DNA from: Bacteroidia bacterium
Lineage (GTDB): Bacteria > Bacteroidota > Bacteroidia > Bacteroidales > Prolixibacteraceae
DNA: 64,000 bases
NCBI GenBank assembly: GCA_025358395.1
Contig: JANYJT010000030.1
Span: 7,447-71,446, forward strand
Direction: 5' to 3'
The notes beneath the pieces are model-generated. The model was not told where the DNA came from, searched no databases, and saw only the letters and a list, made by a program, of their open reading frames with translations. Position numbers and translations under genes: made by a program. Numbering within the stretch: the stretch's first letter is position 1; the number at the start of each line of letters is the position of its first letter. This document shows, in pieces, positions 25,565 to 36,600 of the stretch.

Positions 25565-26257
25565 ATGATACTTTTTTGCATCCCCTTTTCCGGAGGAAAT
25601 GCTTACTCCTATGACGATTTTAAAAAATACCTGCCGGGGGAAATTGAACTCATAAATCTTGAACTGCCTGGAAGAGGCAAAAGAATTGCTGAGAATCTTC
25701 TGACAGATATCAACTCAATGACGGAAGATCTTTACCGTCAAATTGAATCATTGATTGATGGGAAATATGCCATTTTCGGTCACAGCTTGGGAGCCTTGCT
25801 TGGACTGACACTGAGCCGGTATATTAACGAAAGAAATGAAAATCTTCCTCAAATCCTGTTTGCCTCAGGACAAACTGCCCCATCCTTAATCAAACCTGAC
25901 AACAGGTATAGCTTACCGGACAATCAGTTTGTTGAAATGCTCCGCGAAATGGAGGGTACACCTAACGAACTGCTTGACGACACAAACTTTATGGGCTATT
26001 TTCTTCCCATCATAAAAACAGATTTTCAGTCAATTGCCAATTACAATTATGTCCCAACCAACTTCCCATTAAATCTTCAAATAGCCATATTGCTTGGTGT
26101 ACAGGAGAATATCAAACAAGCCGATGCATTAAAATGGCAAATGGAAACTTCCAAATCAATCACCATCCATTATTTCGCAGGAGGACATTTCTTCATTTTT
26201 AATAGAACAGAAGAAATCTGTAATCTTATCACTGAAAAATGCAAAAACCCTATCTAA
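25565..26257 (+). CDS. Type II thioesterase of the NRPS/PKS cluster
   Basis: A 230-residue alpha/beta hydrolase of the GrsT/type II thioesterase family. It removes wrongly loaded or stalled acyl groups from carrier domains of the synthetases. Seen are the FPFSGGNAYSY-like start (here IPFSGGNAYSY), the nucleophile Ser74 in GHSLG, and a catalytic His near residue 208 in AGGHFFIF. It is on the plus strand, immediately followed by the phosphopantetheinyl transferase gene, and converges with the minus-strand synthetase series. Its presence supports an active assembly line. Confidence 0.92.
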   Translation: MILFCIPFSGGNAYSYDDFKKYLPGEIELINLELPGRGKRIAENLLTDINSMTEDLYRQIESLIDGKYAIFGHSLGALLGLTLSRYINERNENLPQILFASGQTAPSLIKPDNRYSLPDNQFVEMLREMEGTPNELLDDTNFMGYFLPIIKTDFQSIANYNYVPTNFPLNLQIAILLGVQENIKQADALKWQMETSKSITIHYFAGGHFFIFNRTEEICNLITEKCKNPI

Positions 26258-26260
26258 TTG

Positions 26261-26902
26261 ATGATACAGATATACTACGCCAATACAAATATCATTCAAA
26301 ATGCCAATTTAGATAGCATTGTTTCACAGCTATCCTCTAAAAATAAAACCAGACTATGCTCTTTCAGAAGAAAAGAAGACAGAGAGCTGCTTTTGGTTTC
26401 ATCCATTTTGCTGGTCAAACTCCTCGAGGATAGTGGAAATAGTGATTATAAACTATCTGACATACAATATAGTGCTGCGGGTAAACCTTACTTTGAAGGC
26501 TCAAATTTTGATTTTAACATCTCACATACAGATGATTGTGCTGTGGTCGCTTTCGCAGTAAACCGACGAATAGGCATTGATATTGAAAAAATAAAAGATA
26601 TTGATTTGTCTGATTTCGAAAATATACTTCCAATAAACTTGTGGGATCAAATTCATTTATCCGGCAATAAAATCCGAACATTTTACCATTATTGGACCCT
26701 CCTGGAAAGTGCATTAAAGGCAGACGGAGGAGGCCTGTCACTTGTTTCTTCCGGAAAAGTATTGATTAAAAATAATTGTGTAATTCTGGACGGCAAACAC
26801 TGGTTTTCCGAACATATGAACTTCGACCCACTTTTTTCATGTTGCCTATCTTCTGACAAAGAAATCGAAGCCGTGAACATGATTAAAATAGCGGCTATTT
26901 AG
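26261..26902 (+). CDS. Sfp-type 4'-phosphopantetheinyl transferase
   Basis: A 213-residue enzyme that attaches phosphopantetheine from CoA to the Ser of carrier domains. The magnesium site GIDIEK has Asp107 and Glu109. FNISHTDD is the conserved substrate segment. The usual WxxKEAxxK is WTLLESALK (residues 145-153): the first Lys is Leu148, but Glu149 and Lys153 remain. A TTG three bases upstream (26258) is open, but the ATG was preferred. Three bases separate its start from the thioesterase stop. It should activate the seven NRPS carriers and one PKS carrier of the cluster. Confidence 0.9.
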   Translation: MIQIYYANTNIIQNANLDSIVSQLSSKNKTRLCSFRRKEDRELLLVSSILLVKLLEDSGNSDYKLSDIQYSAAGKPYFEGSNFDFNISHTDDCAVVAFAVNRRIGIDIEKIKDIDLSDFENILPINLWDQIHLSGNKIRTFYHYWTLLESALKADGGGLSLVSSGKVLIKNNCVILDGKHWFSEHMNFDPLFSCCLSSDKEIEAVNMIKIAAI

Positions 26903-27077
26903 AATGTGATAACTCTTGATTTTTGCTTTTATATCCAGCAATAAGGATATAAATCAGCGGGCAAATGGGGGTAAAAAAAAGTGAAAATATAAAATTCGCC
27001 CAGAAACCCAGATAAGTATTGCGACCCAAAAGACCTGTTACAATACAGAGAAACAGATAAAGTCCAAACAGTCCCAT
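26895..27077 (-). CDS. Small two-helix membrane protein
   Basis: A 60-residue protein with two hydrophobic helices (LFLCIVTGLLG, and ANFIFSLFFTPICPLIYILIAG) joined by a GRNTYLGFW turn. This resembles a small Bacteroidota membrane family that I recognise by pattern but cannot name. It is the last gene of the minus-strand biosynthetic series and overlaps the convergent PPTase end by 8 bases. The function is unknown. Confidence 0.6.
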   Translation of the reverse strand: MGLFGLYLFLCIVTGLLGRNTYLGFWANFIFSLFFTPICPLIYILIAGYKSKNQELSHSK

Positions 27078-27104
27078 GATATTCTTTTTAGAAGTTTAAA
27101 ATTT

Positions 27105-28043
27105 TTAATTATGATAATTCAATCTACTTTTTATCAGTTCACTTTTGGGTAGAAGCAAAATTAATCCCCATTTATTGACAGGGATCAATGAGTAGAATAC
27201 CAGCCAATCGCTTTGATTTTCAAATTTCTCAATTTTCTTTGACCCGGAAATGCACTTCTGCAAATCGTTTCCAATTTCACCCAGAACCGGCAGATTCAAT
27301 TTGGTTGCCAGCGTGAAAATTGACTCTTTAAAAACCCAATCCTCATAAGGTGCAGAGAGAATAGTCCCCTTTCCTGAGATTAAGATCGTATAGCAATTCC
27401 AAAGTTTACCAAGAGATTGAACATTTCTTTTCAGCTCTTCAATTGAAACATCCACCGTAACAACCCCCTTAAATTCTTCTTTATACCCATCAAATTTACT
27501 AAACGGGATAGAGTAGGTCGACATGTATATATTTCCGCCTCCAGCGTCAAAGTATGGTTCACTCCAGTTAGGCTGCATCAAAGTCTTTGGAAGCAGATAC
27601 CATTCCTTATTGAAATAATTATAAGAAGGACTATTTAAATTGGTATAAATATTTTTGTCACCCTTCCTGTAGACATAGGTGGCATGGTACAGCGAATCCT
27701 TATAAAATTGATTGGGTTCGAAGGCTATGGCACTCCCGCAAATTTCCAAATTATTAAAGAGTACCGATTCAAGTAATATCTTCATTTCCTGTTCGTCAAC
27801 ATCCTGAAATTCCAATATATAAACCAAATCCTGTGGGATTTTTTGTACAAACTCTATGAGTCTGCTCATCTTCTTCACTATAGCGGTTAGTCGATTGTGA
27901 AAAAGCTCAACCTTCGACCGGTTTTTATAAATCTCATTATATGCTAAAACTCCGGCAAAAACAACAAGAAGAGTGAAGCAAACAAAAATTGCAACAAAAA
28001 ATATCTTAGAAATAATTCTTTTAAATTCTTTAAAACTTATCAT
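27105..28043 (-). CDS. Membrane-anchored Cache sensor protein without an output domain
   Basis: A 312-residue protein with one N-terminal helix (residues 14-35), then a dCache-like extracytoplasmic ligand domain: EWYLLPKTLMQPNWSEPYFD, GGGNIYMSTYSIPF and a later KGTILSAPYEDW second subdomain. Normal relatives continue through a second helix into a PP2C phosphatase, GGDEF or kinase domain; this one stops after the sensor. It is located between the SPFH gene and the small membrane protein, inside the NRPS transcription unit. A role in sensing the product or a cue at the membrane is only a hypothesis. Confidence 0.75.
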   Translation of the reverse strand: MISFKEFKRIISKIFFVAIFVCFTLLVVFAGVLAYNEIYKNRSKVELFHNRLTAIVKKMSRLIEFVQKIPQDLVYILEFQDVDEQEMKILLESVLFNNLEICGSAIAFEPNQFYKDSLYHATYVYRKGDKNIYTNLNSPSYNYFNKEWYLLPKTLMQPNWSEPYFDAGGGNIYMSTYSIPFSKFDGYKEEFKGVVTVDVSIEELKRNVQSLGKLWNCYTILISGKGTILSAPYEDWVFKESIFTLATKLNLPVLGEIGNDLQKCISGSKKIEKFENQSDWLVFYSLIPVNKWGLILLLPKSELIKSRLNYHN

Positions 28044-28109
28044 TTTATCTGATGCCTAAAAATAACAGGATAATTTGCGCTGCATTAATCATAAAACTAC
28101 CACAAGAAT

Positions 28110-28997
28110 CTATTTCTTGTCATCGGTGTTCAACAACAAGGGCAAACCCTTCTCGCTCGTACCCATGATAATTATTTTAGAATTTGGAGATTTAGCAAAT
28201 TCAGAAGTAACTTCCAAGCCTTTCCACTTTAAGATAGGTACTTTAGAAACCTCTTCAAAAGATCTAATACCCTCTGCTTCAATGTATTTTCTTCGCTTCT
28301 CCTTCTCTTCAACTTCGAGCCTGTAATCAAATTCATGTGTCAACTGGGCTGCCACCATTTTCTTTTCAATGGCTTGCGCTACAATATCGGGCAGACTAAG
28401 TTTTTTGATTAAATAGTCATCAATCACAATGTTTCGTTGAATAAGTTGCTTATTCAAATAATATTTTATCGTGGATTGAATAACAAGCGTGGATATTTTA
28501 TACAGTTGCTCAGGTGTGTAATTGCCAATAATTGAGGTAGATGCGGCTTGGACTTCTGGAGATACATACGTCAAGGCATAATTTGGACCAAGCACTTTAT
28601 GAATAACCGGAATAGAATCTGTCAGGGCAAAAAATCTGTATACGAATTCAACTTTTATGGATAGCCCCTCTGACGTTAAAATCTGCATGGTATCACCTTT
28701 GGTTTGAATTCTTGTGGTATAGATATACATTTTATCCCATGGCCAGATAACTTGAAGTCCCTCACCATAATACTCATCCAATTGTGTCCCGGAAAGTCCG
28801 GACCATCTGATTCCCTGCTGACCGGAATCGATTGGAATGAATATACTTTTCCAGAATACCGCCAACAAAAATACAAAGACCAGGAAGGCCATGGTTATTC
28901 CTAAAGTATGCCTTTCCCAATATCCAACGATACCATTTCTAATTACGTCGTAATAATGGCCAATTTTATTAAAGAATATTTTCATTTTCGAAATCAT
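28110..28997 (-). CDS. SPFH/band-7 (prohibitin-like) membrane protein
   Basis: A 295-residue protein with one membrane helix (about residues 35-55), followed by an SPFH domain (GQQGIRWSGLSGTQ, EGLQVIWPWDKMYIYTTR, then TSEGLSIKVEFVYRF) and a charged helical tail (YRLEVEEKEKRRKYIEAEG). SPFH proteins assemble into membrane rings or microdomains that organise or control membrane proteins. It lies 47 bases downstream of the exporter gene and in the same direction, so it may scaffold the exporter or protect the membrane from the product; this is inference. Two ATGs (28997, 28985) are possible starts. Confidence 0.82.
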   Translation of the reverse strand: MISKMKIFFNKIGHYYDVIRNGIVGYWERHTLGITMAFLVFVFLLAVFWKSIFIPIDSGQQGIRWSGLSGTQLDEYYGEGLQVIWPWDKMYIYTTRIQTKGDTMQILTSEGLSIKVEFVYRFFALTDSIPVIHKVLGPNYALTYVSPEVQAASTSIIGNYTPEQLYKISTLVIQSTIKYYLNKQLIQRNIVIDDYLIKKLSLPDIVAQAIEKKMVAAQLTHEFDYRLEVEEKEKRRKYIEAEGIRSFEEVSKVPILKWKGLEVTSEFAKSPNSKIIIMGTSEKGLPLLLNTDDKK

Positions 28998-29044
28998 TAC
29001 AGACCCTGTTAAATTTATGCATTAAATCAATAACCTCATCAGAA

Positions 29045-30664
29045 TCAAACAATCTTTCCATAATCCATTTTAATTACTCGGTCAGCCACCTGGAAATAGC
29101 GGTCATCGTGACTTACAGCTATCACTGTCTTCCCTTCAGCCTTTAATTTATGTAACAAAATATCATAGAAATAGTTTTTAAACTGCGGATCCTGATCGGC
29201 TGCCCATTCGTCAAAAATATAGATAGGTTTGTCTTCCAAAAAGGTAACAATCAAGGCGAGTCGCTTCCTCTGACCAGTGGATAAATTCTGTATTGTAAAC
29301 CTATCCTCTTTAAATTCAGTTTTGTTATCAATCTGCATCAGGGTCAGCAAATCATTCACTCTTTTGGGGTCAATATTTTGCAAACCGTAAAGCTTGTCAA
29401 AAAGATGAAAATCATAAAATATTGCGGAATATAACTCCCTATATTCAAGATAATTAGAATGGTCTACAAGCTTGTCATCTACGAAAATACTACCAGCTTG
29501 CAGCTTGTTATACAACATAGTCAGAGCCTTTAGCAAGGTGGTTTTGCCGCAGCCGTTTCCACCTATAAAGAAAAGGATCTCACCTCTGTTTATCGTCAGG
29601 TCGATAGGCCCTACAGAGAAATTATCATAGATTTCACTGTCATGATATTCAAAATAAAGTCCCTTCAACTCAATCTTCTTAAAGCCCGCAAATCTGTTTT
29701 CTCCAACAATTGGCTGAACCTCATTTTGATTGGTGTTCAGATCCAGCTGCTCTTCAAGCTCATAGATATTTTTAACAGCTAAATTGAGCTTTTCATAAGG
29801 TGGAATCATTGACACCAATGATGATAATGGACCAATCGCAAACAACATGGCAGTGGTGGTGCTTACGATCTCCTTTGAAAAACTGGCATTTAACTGCGGA
29901 AGGACAAATACGATTGAACCAAGTACGATATAAATAAATGCCTGGGAAAAGACCGTGTTCACAGAAAACAGATACCCGGTACTGACCTTTAACTTCTGAA
30001 CAACAGTCGAAATTTCCCTGTAATGGGAAAAAAGATCGTTGCCTTTTTTCTGGTTCAGTTTGATCTCCTTTAATCCGTCCAGAATGTCTGTCAGCGAGTT
30101 AAAATATTTAATCTCAGCCTGATTCGTCTCATCCAGTTCAGCATATACTTTTACATTATTCTTGTTGAATAGCATGACGCCTATCGATAAAATTACCAGC
30201 AGAATAATGGCTGCCATAAAATTCAGGTAGGCAATATAGGCAAAAATAAAGATGAGCATAATTCCTGATTGCAAGGCCGTTATCAGGTACACCGACATTT
30301 GTGAAATTAATGTTGACTCCTGCGTAAGCCTGTTATAAATTTTCGCTTTGCCAATCTTTTCTATGTTTAACAAATCCGTGCGGCGAATTTTATCCGATAG
30401 CCGGATCCTCAAATTATTTAAAATTTCTTCAATGATGATAACCCCTTCGACAAGAATAAATTTCTGCGCAGTGATAAAAATACCCACTACTGCCACAAAC
30501 ATCAACAGATAGCTAATATTGAGAGATTTCCCGGCTCCACTTTGAGCGGCCAGGTTGATTACAGCCAGCACGCCAGCACTCGATAATCCTGATACACCTG
30601 TGTACAGACCCAGCTTAAGCAGAGGCTTATCAGACTCCTTTTTTAGAAAATGAAAGATTGTCAT
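29045..30664 (-). CDS. Cyclic-peptide-type ABC exporter
   Basis: A 539-residue half-transporter with six hydrophobic helices in the first 300 residues, then an ATPase domain. Walker A is GGNGCGKTT near residue 366, the signature is LSTGQRKRLAL near residue 464, and Walker B is PIYIFDEWAAD near residue 484; the H-loop is VSHDDRY. Size and order match the cyclic peptide export family (PvdE/SyrD-like) associated with NRPS products. Its start overlaps the synthetase stop by 35 bases, which strongly suggests that it exports the product. A homodimer is expected. Confidence 0.92.
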   Translation of the reverse strand: MTIFHFLKKESDKPLLKLGLYTGVSGLSSAGVLAVINLAAQSGAGKSLNISYLLMFVAVVGIFITAQKFILVEGVIIIEEILNNLRIRLSDKIRRTDLLNIEKIGKAKIYNRLTQESTLISQMSVYLITALQSGIMLIFIFAYIAYLNFMAAIILLVILSIGVMLFNKNNVKVYAELDETNQAEIKYFNSLTDILDGLKEIKLNQKKGNDLFSHYREISTVVQKLKVSTGYLFSVNTVFSQAFIYIVLGSIVFVLPQLNASFSKEIVSTTTAMLFAIGPLSSLVSMIPPYEKLNLAVKNIYELEEQLDLNTNQNEVQPIVGENRFAGFKKIELKGLYFEYHDSEIYDNFSVGPIDLTINRGEILFFIGGNGCGKTTLLKALTMLYNKLQAGSIFVDDKLVDHSNYLEYRELYSAIFYDFHLFDKLYGLQNIDPKRVNDLLTLMQIDNKTEFKEDRFTIQNLSTGQRKRLALIVTFLEDKPIYIFDEWAADQDPQFKNYFYDILLHKLKAEGKTVIAVSHDDRYFQVADRVIKMDYGKIV

Positions 30665-33600
30665 TTATATTTCCCGTTAAGGTTCGCATTTCGTTTTCAT
30701 CGTAAAGCTCGTCAAACAATTTCTTGGTTAACAAAGCATTCCTTTCCAGATTTGGTTGTTTCAACATATCCATATGTCCACCGGAACCCTCAAATACATC
30801 GAATCTGGTGGTCAGCTCGCCCCAGGCACTCCGGCTGATATTTTTACTAAAATTAGTGATTTCATCCGAAGCCTCAATCTGAATAATAGGGCAATTTACA
30901 AATTTATCTTCTGCCCTTGAATTCAGGTATTTCCTGTAAGCCGCGATTTTCAAAAGGGCTGCCTCTTTGATCTCTTCATCCAGAAATTCGGCGTGGTTTT
31001 GCTCAATATACAATACCGCATCATTCATGTATTCTTCCTGACTCCAGGCAATTACTTCAAGCTGCCGGTAGCTGTCCAGAAGGATCAGTCCGCCAAGCTC
31101 CCTGCCGCGGTTCTGAAGTTCGATCGCTACATCAAATGCCATATTTCCTCCGGCAGAGTGACCAAATAAATAGAATGCTCCTTCCGGCTGAATGGTTGTT
31201 AACAAATCGGCCATCGACTTTGCAGGATCTGAAGTCTCGACAAAGTTCAAACCATAAACGGCAAGCTCTTCAAAGTATTTTGCATATTCCATGTAAGCAA
31301 AAGAATAGCCTATCCCGGGAGGCAAGAAGAATATTTTTCTTTCCTGTTCCTGGTTAAGGACAATGTATTCGATGTCCATATTCTTCAGCCGATCTTCCAT
31401 TCCGACAATAATTTCGGCCATCTCCCGGATAGTCGGATGCTGAAAAATAAGATTCAGAAACGTCTTTTTGCCCAACCGCTTTTGAATCCGCGACATCACC
31501 TTGATGGCCTTGATCGAATTGCCTCCGGTTTCAAAGAAATTATCGGTCGATCCAATGTTTTCCCTGTTCAGTATTTCCGACCAGACTTCGGCTATTGCTA
31601 TTTCCGTTTCACCTTCCGGCTCAACAAAACCGGATAGTTGCGAATGATCTGCAGCATCCGGAATCGGAAGCATTCGAACATCAATTTTACCGCTCGCTGT
31701 GTGTGGAAACTGATCCAGCTTAACAAAATAGCCGGGCACCATGTATCCGGGAAGCCGGGAGACCAGAAATTCTTTCAAACGCGATATTTCTATCTCTTCA
31801 TTTGATGTAAAATAGGCGGCGATCTCATTGTTCTCTCCGTCATCAATTAATTTAACCGCAGCCTCTCTGAGATCCGGATAGTTGAGCATGCAGGATTCAA
31901 TCTCGCCAAGTTCGACCCGATAACCCCTGACTTTGACCTGACCATCCTCTCTTCCGAGAAACTCAAGTTCTCCATTGTGGTTCCAACGCGCCACATCTCC
32001 GCTCTTATAAAGTTTCCCTTTACCAAAAGGATTCTGAATAAAACGGTCGTTCGTCAAATCGGTTTTATTTAGATATCCGTTGGCCACATTGAAACCACCG
32101 ATGTATAAATCACCCGCAATCCCGGTAGGTACAAGTTCCATCCGGTTGTCCAACAGTAGAATCTGAGTGTTGTTAATTGGTCTGCCAATAGGGATTTTAT
32201 TTGGTTGTTCTTCGCTGCTGCCGGAGAGTACATACGAAGTGACCACATGCGTTTCTGATGGTCCGTACTGATTATGAAATTGAATTTCCGGATAGGCCTT
32301 CAGCAATTTTGAAAGGGTCGGATTGAAGAATGGCTGTTCCCCGGAAGTTATCAGGTGTTTTATTGACTTCAACTGATCGATATTTTCCAACTCTCCCAAA
32401 AACAAATTTAGTGCACTATATGGCATGGTCAGAATCGCTATTCCTTCCTTTTCTATCATTCCGGCTATCGCACTCATTTTATATCGTGTCTCATTGTCAA
32501 TCAGATACAAAGTCCCTGCAGAGGCAAGGGAAAACAGTATCTCCTGAACTGAAACGTCAAAGTTATGGGGTGCATATTGAAGTGATTTTAAACCGCTTTC
32601 AATCACGCCTGACTGCCACTCTACCAGATTCAACAGGCATTTGTGCGTTCCCAAAACCCCTTTCGGTTCACCTGTTGATCCGGATGTGTAAATTACATAG
32701 GCGGTAGATTGACTATCCACCAATGACATAACAGTCACATTTTCAATATCGAATCCGGAAATTCTATCGCGGATTTCCTCGATTGGAATAATTTTAACCC
32801 CATCAAAAGAGGGAAGCTTTTTGAACTCATCGGTGGTGATAAGAATTTCTGCACCACTGTCTCTCAGAATAAAGTCTATTCTGCTTTGAGGATAGTTCGA
32901 ATCTACCGGCACAAATACCGCACCCGATTTTAAAATTGCCAGCATGGCAATAACCGACCATTCAGACCTGTCAAGCATGACACAGATCCGGTCTTCAGGT
33001 CTTATCTTTTCTTCATCAATCAGATAATTTGCCAGCTGATTTGCCCTGGAATTAACCTCCCCAAATGATAGTCTTTCCCTTTTATTTACAACTGCAATGG
33101 TCTCCTTAAATTCCATTGAAGTTTTCTCGATCAGGCCCACAATTGAGTCATGAACAACCGGTACTTTAGGTCCAAAAGACCTATCCATAAGCATCGCCAT
33201 TTCGCCGTCCGGGATAATATTAAGCTTAGAAATGGGTGCCTCAACATTTGCCAAAACACTTTCAAGCAAAGTGGCAAAATGATTGAACATATTCACTATC
33301 CGGTCTTTTTTGAATAGCGCTGTATTGTACTCAAAGAAGTAGCCAATCGAATTTCCATCATCATAATAGCTGATGGATAAATCAAATTTACTGACCGGAT
33401 ACTCCAACTCTATCGTTTTCATCCCCAACCCCGACAAGGTTTTTATTCCATTTTCCATGGGAGTCTGCGATATCAGCATGACATCGAACAACGGGGAACG
33501 GGATCGATCTCTCGGCAATTGCAAATCATCGACCAGCATATCAAATGGATACAACTGATGACCAAAGGCTCCAAGGGTATTTTTCTTAACGGTATTCAGG

Positions 33601-36600
33601 AACGATTTGAAACTTTCCGCAGGATCTGACTGATTTCGAAGAGCAAGCGTATTCAGGAAAAAGCCAATCTGATCTTGTATATCCGGATGATCCCGATTTG
33701 CTACCGGTGTTCCGATGACGATATCGTTTTGCTTTGTGTACCTGAAAAACAGAATATTGAACAAAGCAAGAGAGGCAATGAACAGCGTGGCATCGTTCTC
33801 AGCGCCCAATCTTCTCAAGCCTTCTGACAGGTCGGGTAATAGTTTGAATGATTCTGTTTTTCCCTCAAATGTTTGAACTTTAGGCCGTTGAAAATCTGTT
33901 GGTAAATCCGGACAAGGAACAGGTTCACCAAACATTTTCAGCCAATACTCCTTGTGCGAATTTGCACGATCCCTGTTGACAACAATCTGTTGGTTGTGCC
34001 AGTTCGCATACTCCTTGTATTGAATGGAGGAAGGCAAGAAATAATGCTCATCCGCAATCAATTTTTTGCCTGAATAATGGTCATAGAACAGATTCAGATT
34101 GTCTGCAAGAATATTCACAGACCACTCGTCCAGAACAATGTGGTGTATGTTGATAATTAAGATATAGTCCTCTTTGACGCTATCTTTCAGTAGCACCACT
34201 TTGATCAAAGGAGCATCTGTCAGATTAAACGGAGCAGTGATTGTTTTATGGATCAGCTCCTTTGAATCGGACACCATGTTACTCACGACCTTTATTTCAA
34301 TGACTTCGATCGCAAATTCATATTCATCCAATATCCTTTGTTTTGCTTCACCGTCTATCTCTACAAAATAGGTTCTCAAAGATTCGTATTTACGAATGAT
34401 GGAATAAAAGGATTGTTGCAATGACTTCACATCTATGGCCGATTGAATGTGATAAACAATCGGAATGTTGTAGACGATTGAATTCTTCTCAACCCTATCC
34501 AGAATCCATAACCGGTGTTGCGCGTGCGAAACATCGTAATAGTCGGCCTTCTGAAGTGGCATAATTGCTGGCGTTTCGTACGCCATGGAACTGACAATCA
34601 ATTGTGAAAGTTGTGTAATCGTCTGATTTTCAAATATATCAGATAGCAAAAAGCCGCTTCTAAATTCCCTGTTGATCTGTGAAAGAAGTCTCATTGCTTT
34701 TAAACTGTGCCCACCGAGATCAAAAAAACTCGAATTTTTACTGACACTTTCAATGCCCAGCACATTTTTCCAAATTTCTGCAAGCGACAATTCCACCGGA
34801 CTTAAAACTTCAATTTCACTCGAATTTGAATCCTTCAAAAACAATTCAGGGTCCGGAAGTGCTTTCACATCGACCTTTCCATTAGGAGTCAGAGGAATAT
34901 TGCCGATCTGAACAAAATACAATGGAATCATGTAGGCAGGCATGATCTTACCTAAATATGTTTTCAACGCGGATACATCAATTTCTTCATGCGCAGCGAA
35001 ATAGGCAACAATATCTTTGGTCGAATCCTTTTCGAAAGCTAAAACCACGGTGTGCTCCACCCCATGGAAACGGCGGATATTCGTCTCGATTTCGCCCAAT
35101 TCAATCCTGAAGCCCCGGATTTTCACCTGACGATCCAGCCTTCCCAGGTACTCCAGATCCCCACTGTCCGTCCATCGTCCCAGATCTCCGGTTTTATATA
35201 GTCGTCCATCACCAAACGGATTGGCGATAAATTTCTCCCTTGTTAATTCCTCCTTGTATAAATAACCCTTTGCGAGCTTATCCCCCGAAATACATATCTC
35301 GCCGGCATGACCCAAGGGAATCAGATTTATATTTTTGTCAACAATGTATATCTGAGTATTTGATAGCGGTTTGCCAATCAGAACTTTTCTCTCCTGGTTG
35401 CTAAATCTGTATATTGTTGTATAGGTAGTATCTTCAGAGGGACCGTATAAATTTCTGACTTCCATACAGTCGCAGTCGAGACGGTCAATGAGTGCTTGTG
35501 GTATTTGTTCTCCACCCATGTTGATGGCTGATAAATACTGAATTCCTCCCCTTTCCAACTCTTCAATAATCGTTAACATTGAAGAGGGGACAAGGTTGAT
35601 CAAAACATTTTGGTCCTTGCCCAAATACTCTGGAATTTCGAGTGCCGATTGCAAAATCCGGATTGACTTTCCGGTGATAAGCGGATATATAAATTCAAAC
35701 ACAGAAATATCGAAACAGTAGGAAGCTGTTGCATAAATGACATCACAAACTGTGGATTTGAATTCAGATAAACAGAAGTGCAGAAATACCGAAAGATTTT
35801 TGTGCGTAATAGCTACACCTTTGGGATTACCTGTAGAGCCAGAGGTATAGATGATGTATGCCAGATTTTCGAATGAACTGATACAGGCAGGTTCATGCGA
35901 ATTGTGACGTGCAATCGGGGCACCATTCAAATCTACCACCATGGTTTCTGAACCGGTCTTCAATGTTCCTTTTTCAATAATCCCCTTTTCTGTGAGCAAA
36001 ACCTTGGTCCTGCTGTCTTGCAGGATGTAATCGATTCTTTGTTCAGGATAGTTGATGTCAATGCCAACATAAGCTGCTCCACTTTTCAAAACCCCAAGAA
36101 TGGCAATAATCATAGTTTCCGTTCTTCCTGTCATGATTCCGATAAGGTCATCAGGCTTCACCAGAAGTTCCAGCTGCAAATAATTTGCGAGTTGATTGGC
36201 CCTCTCATTCAGCTCCTGGTACGACATGGACAGGTTCCGGCACAACAAGGCAATTTTTGCCTGGTTTTTTGAAAATGAATCATGAAGAAGATCAAGCGCA
36301 TCAGATTTTTCAAAGATTGCATCATACCTTAAATTGAAGTTCATTAGCCTTTCAATTTCAAGGGGAAGAAGCATATTTATATCTGACAGTTTCAACTCAG
36401 AATGGCTGGTAACTATTTCGACGGTTTTTGAGAAATGTCCGGCAAACCTTTCTATGCTCTCTTTTTTGAAAAGCGATTTCTTATATTTTATGGTAATGTA
36501 AATTTTGTCTTCTGCCTCTAAACCATATAGCATCAAATCATATTCTGAAGAAACAACTGTCTCTGCCTTGAAGTCGGAAACCTTGAGATCGCCATTCTGC

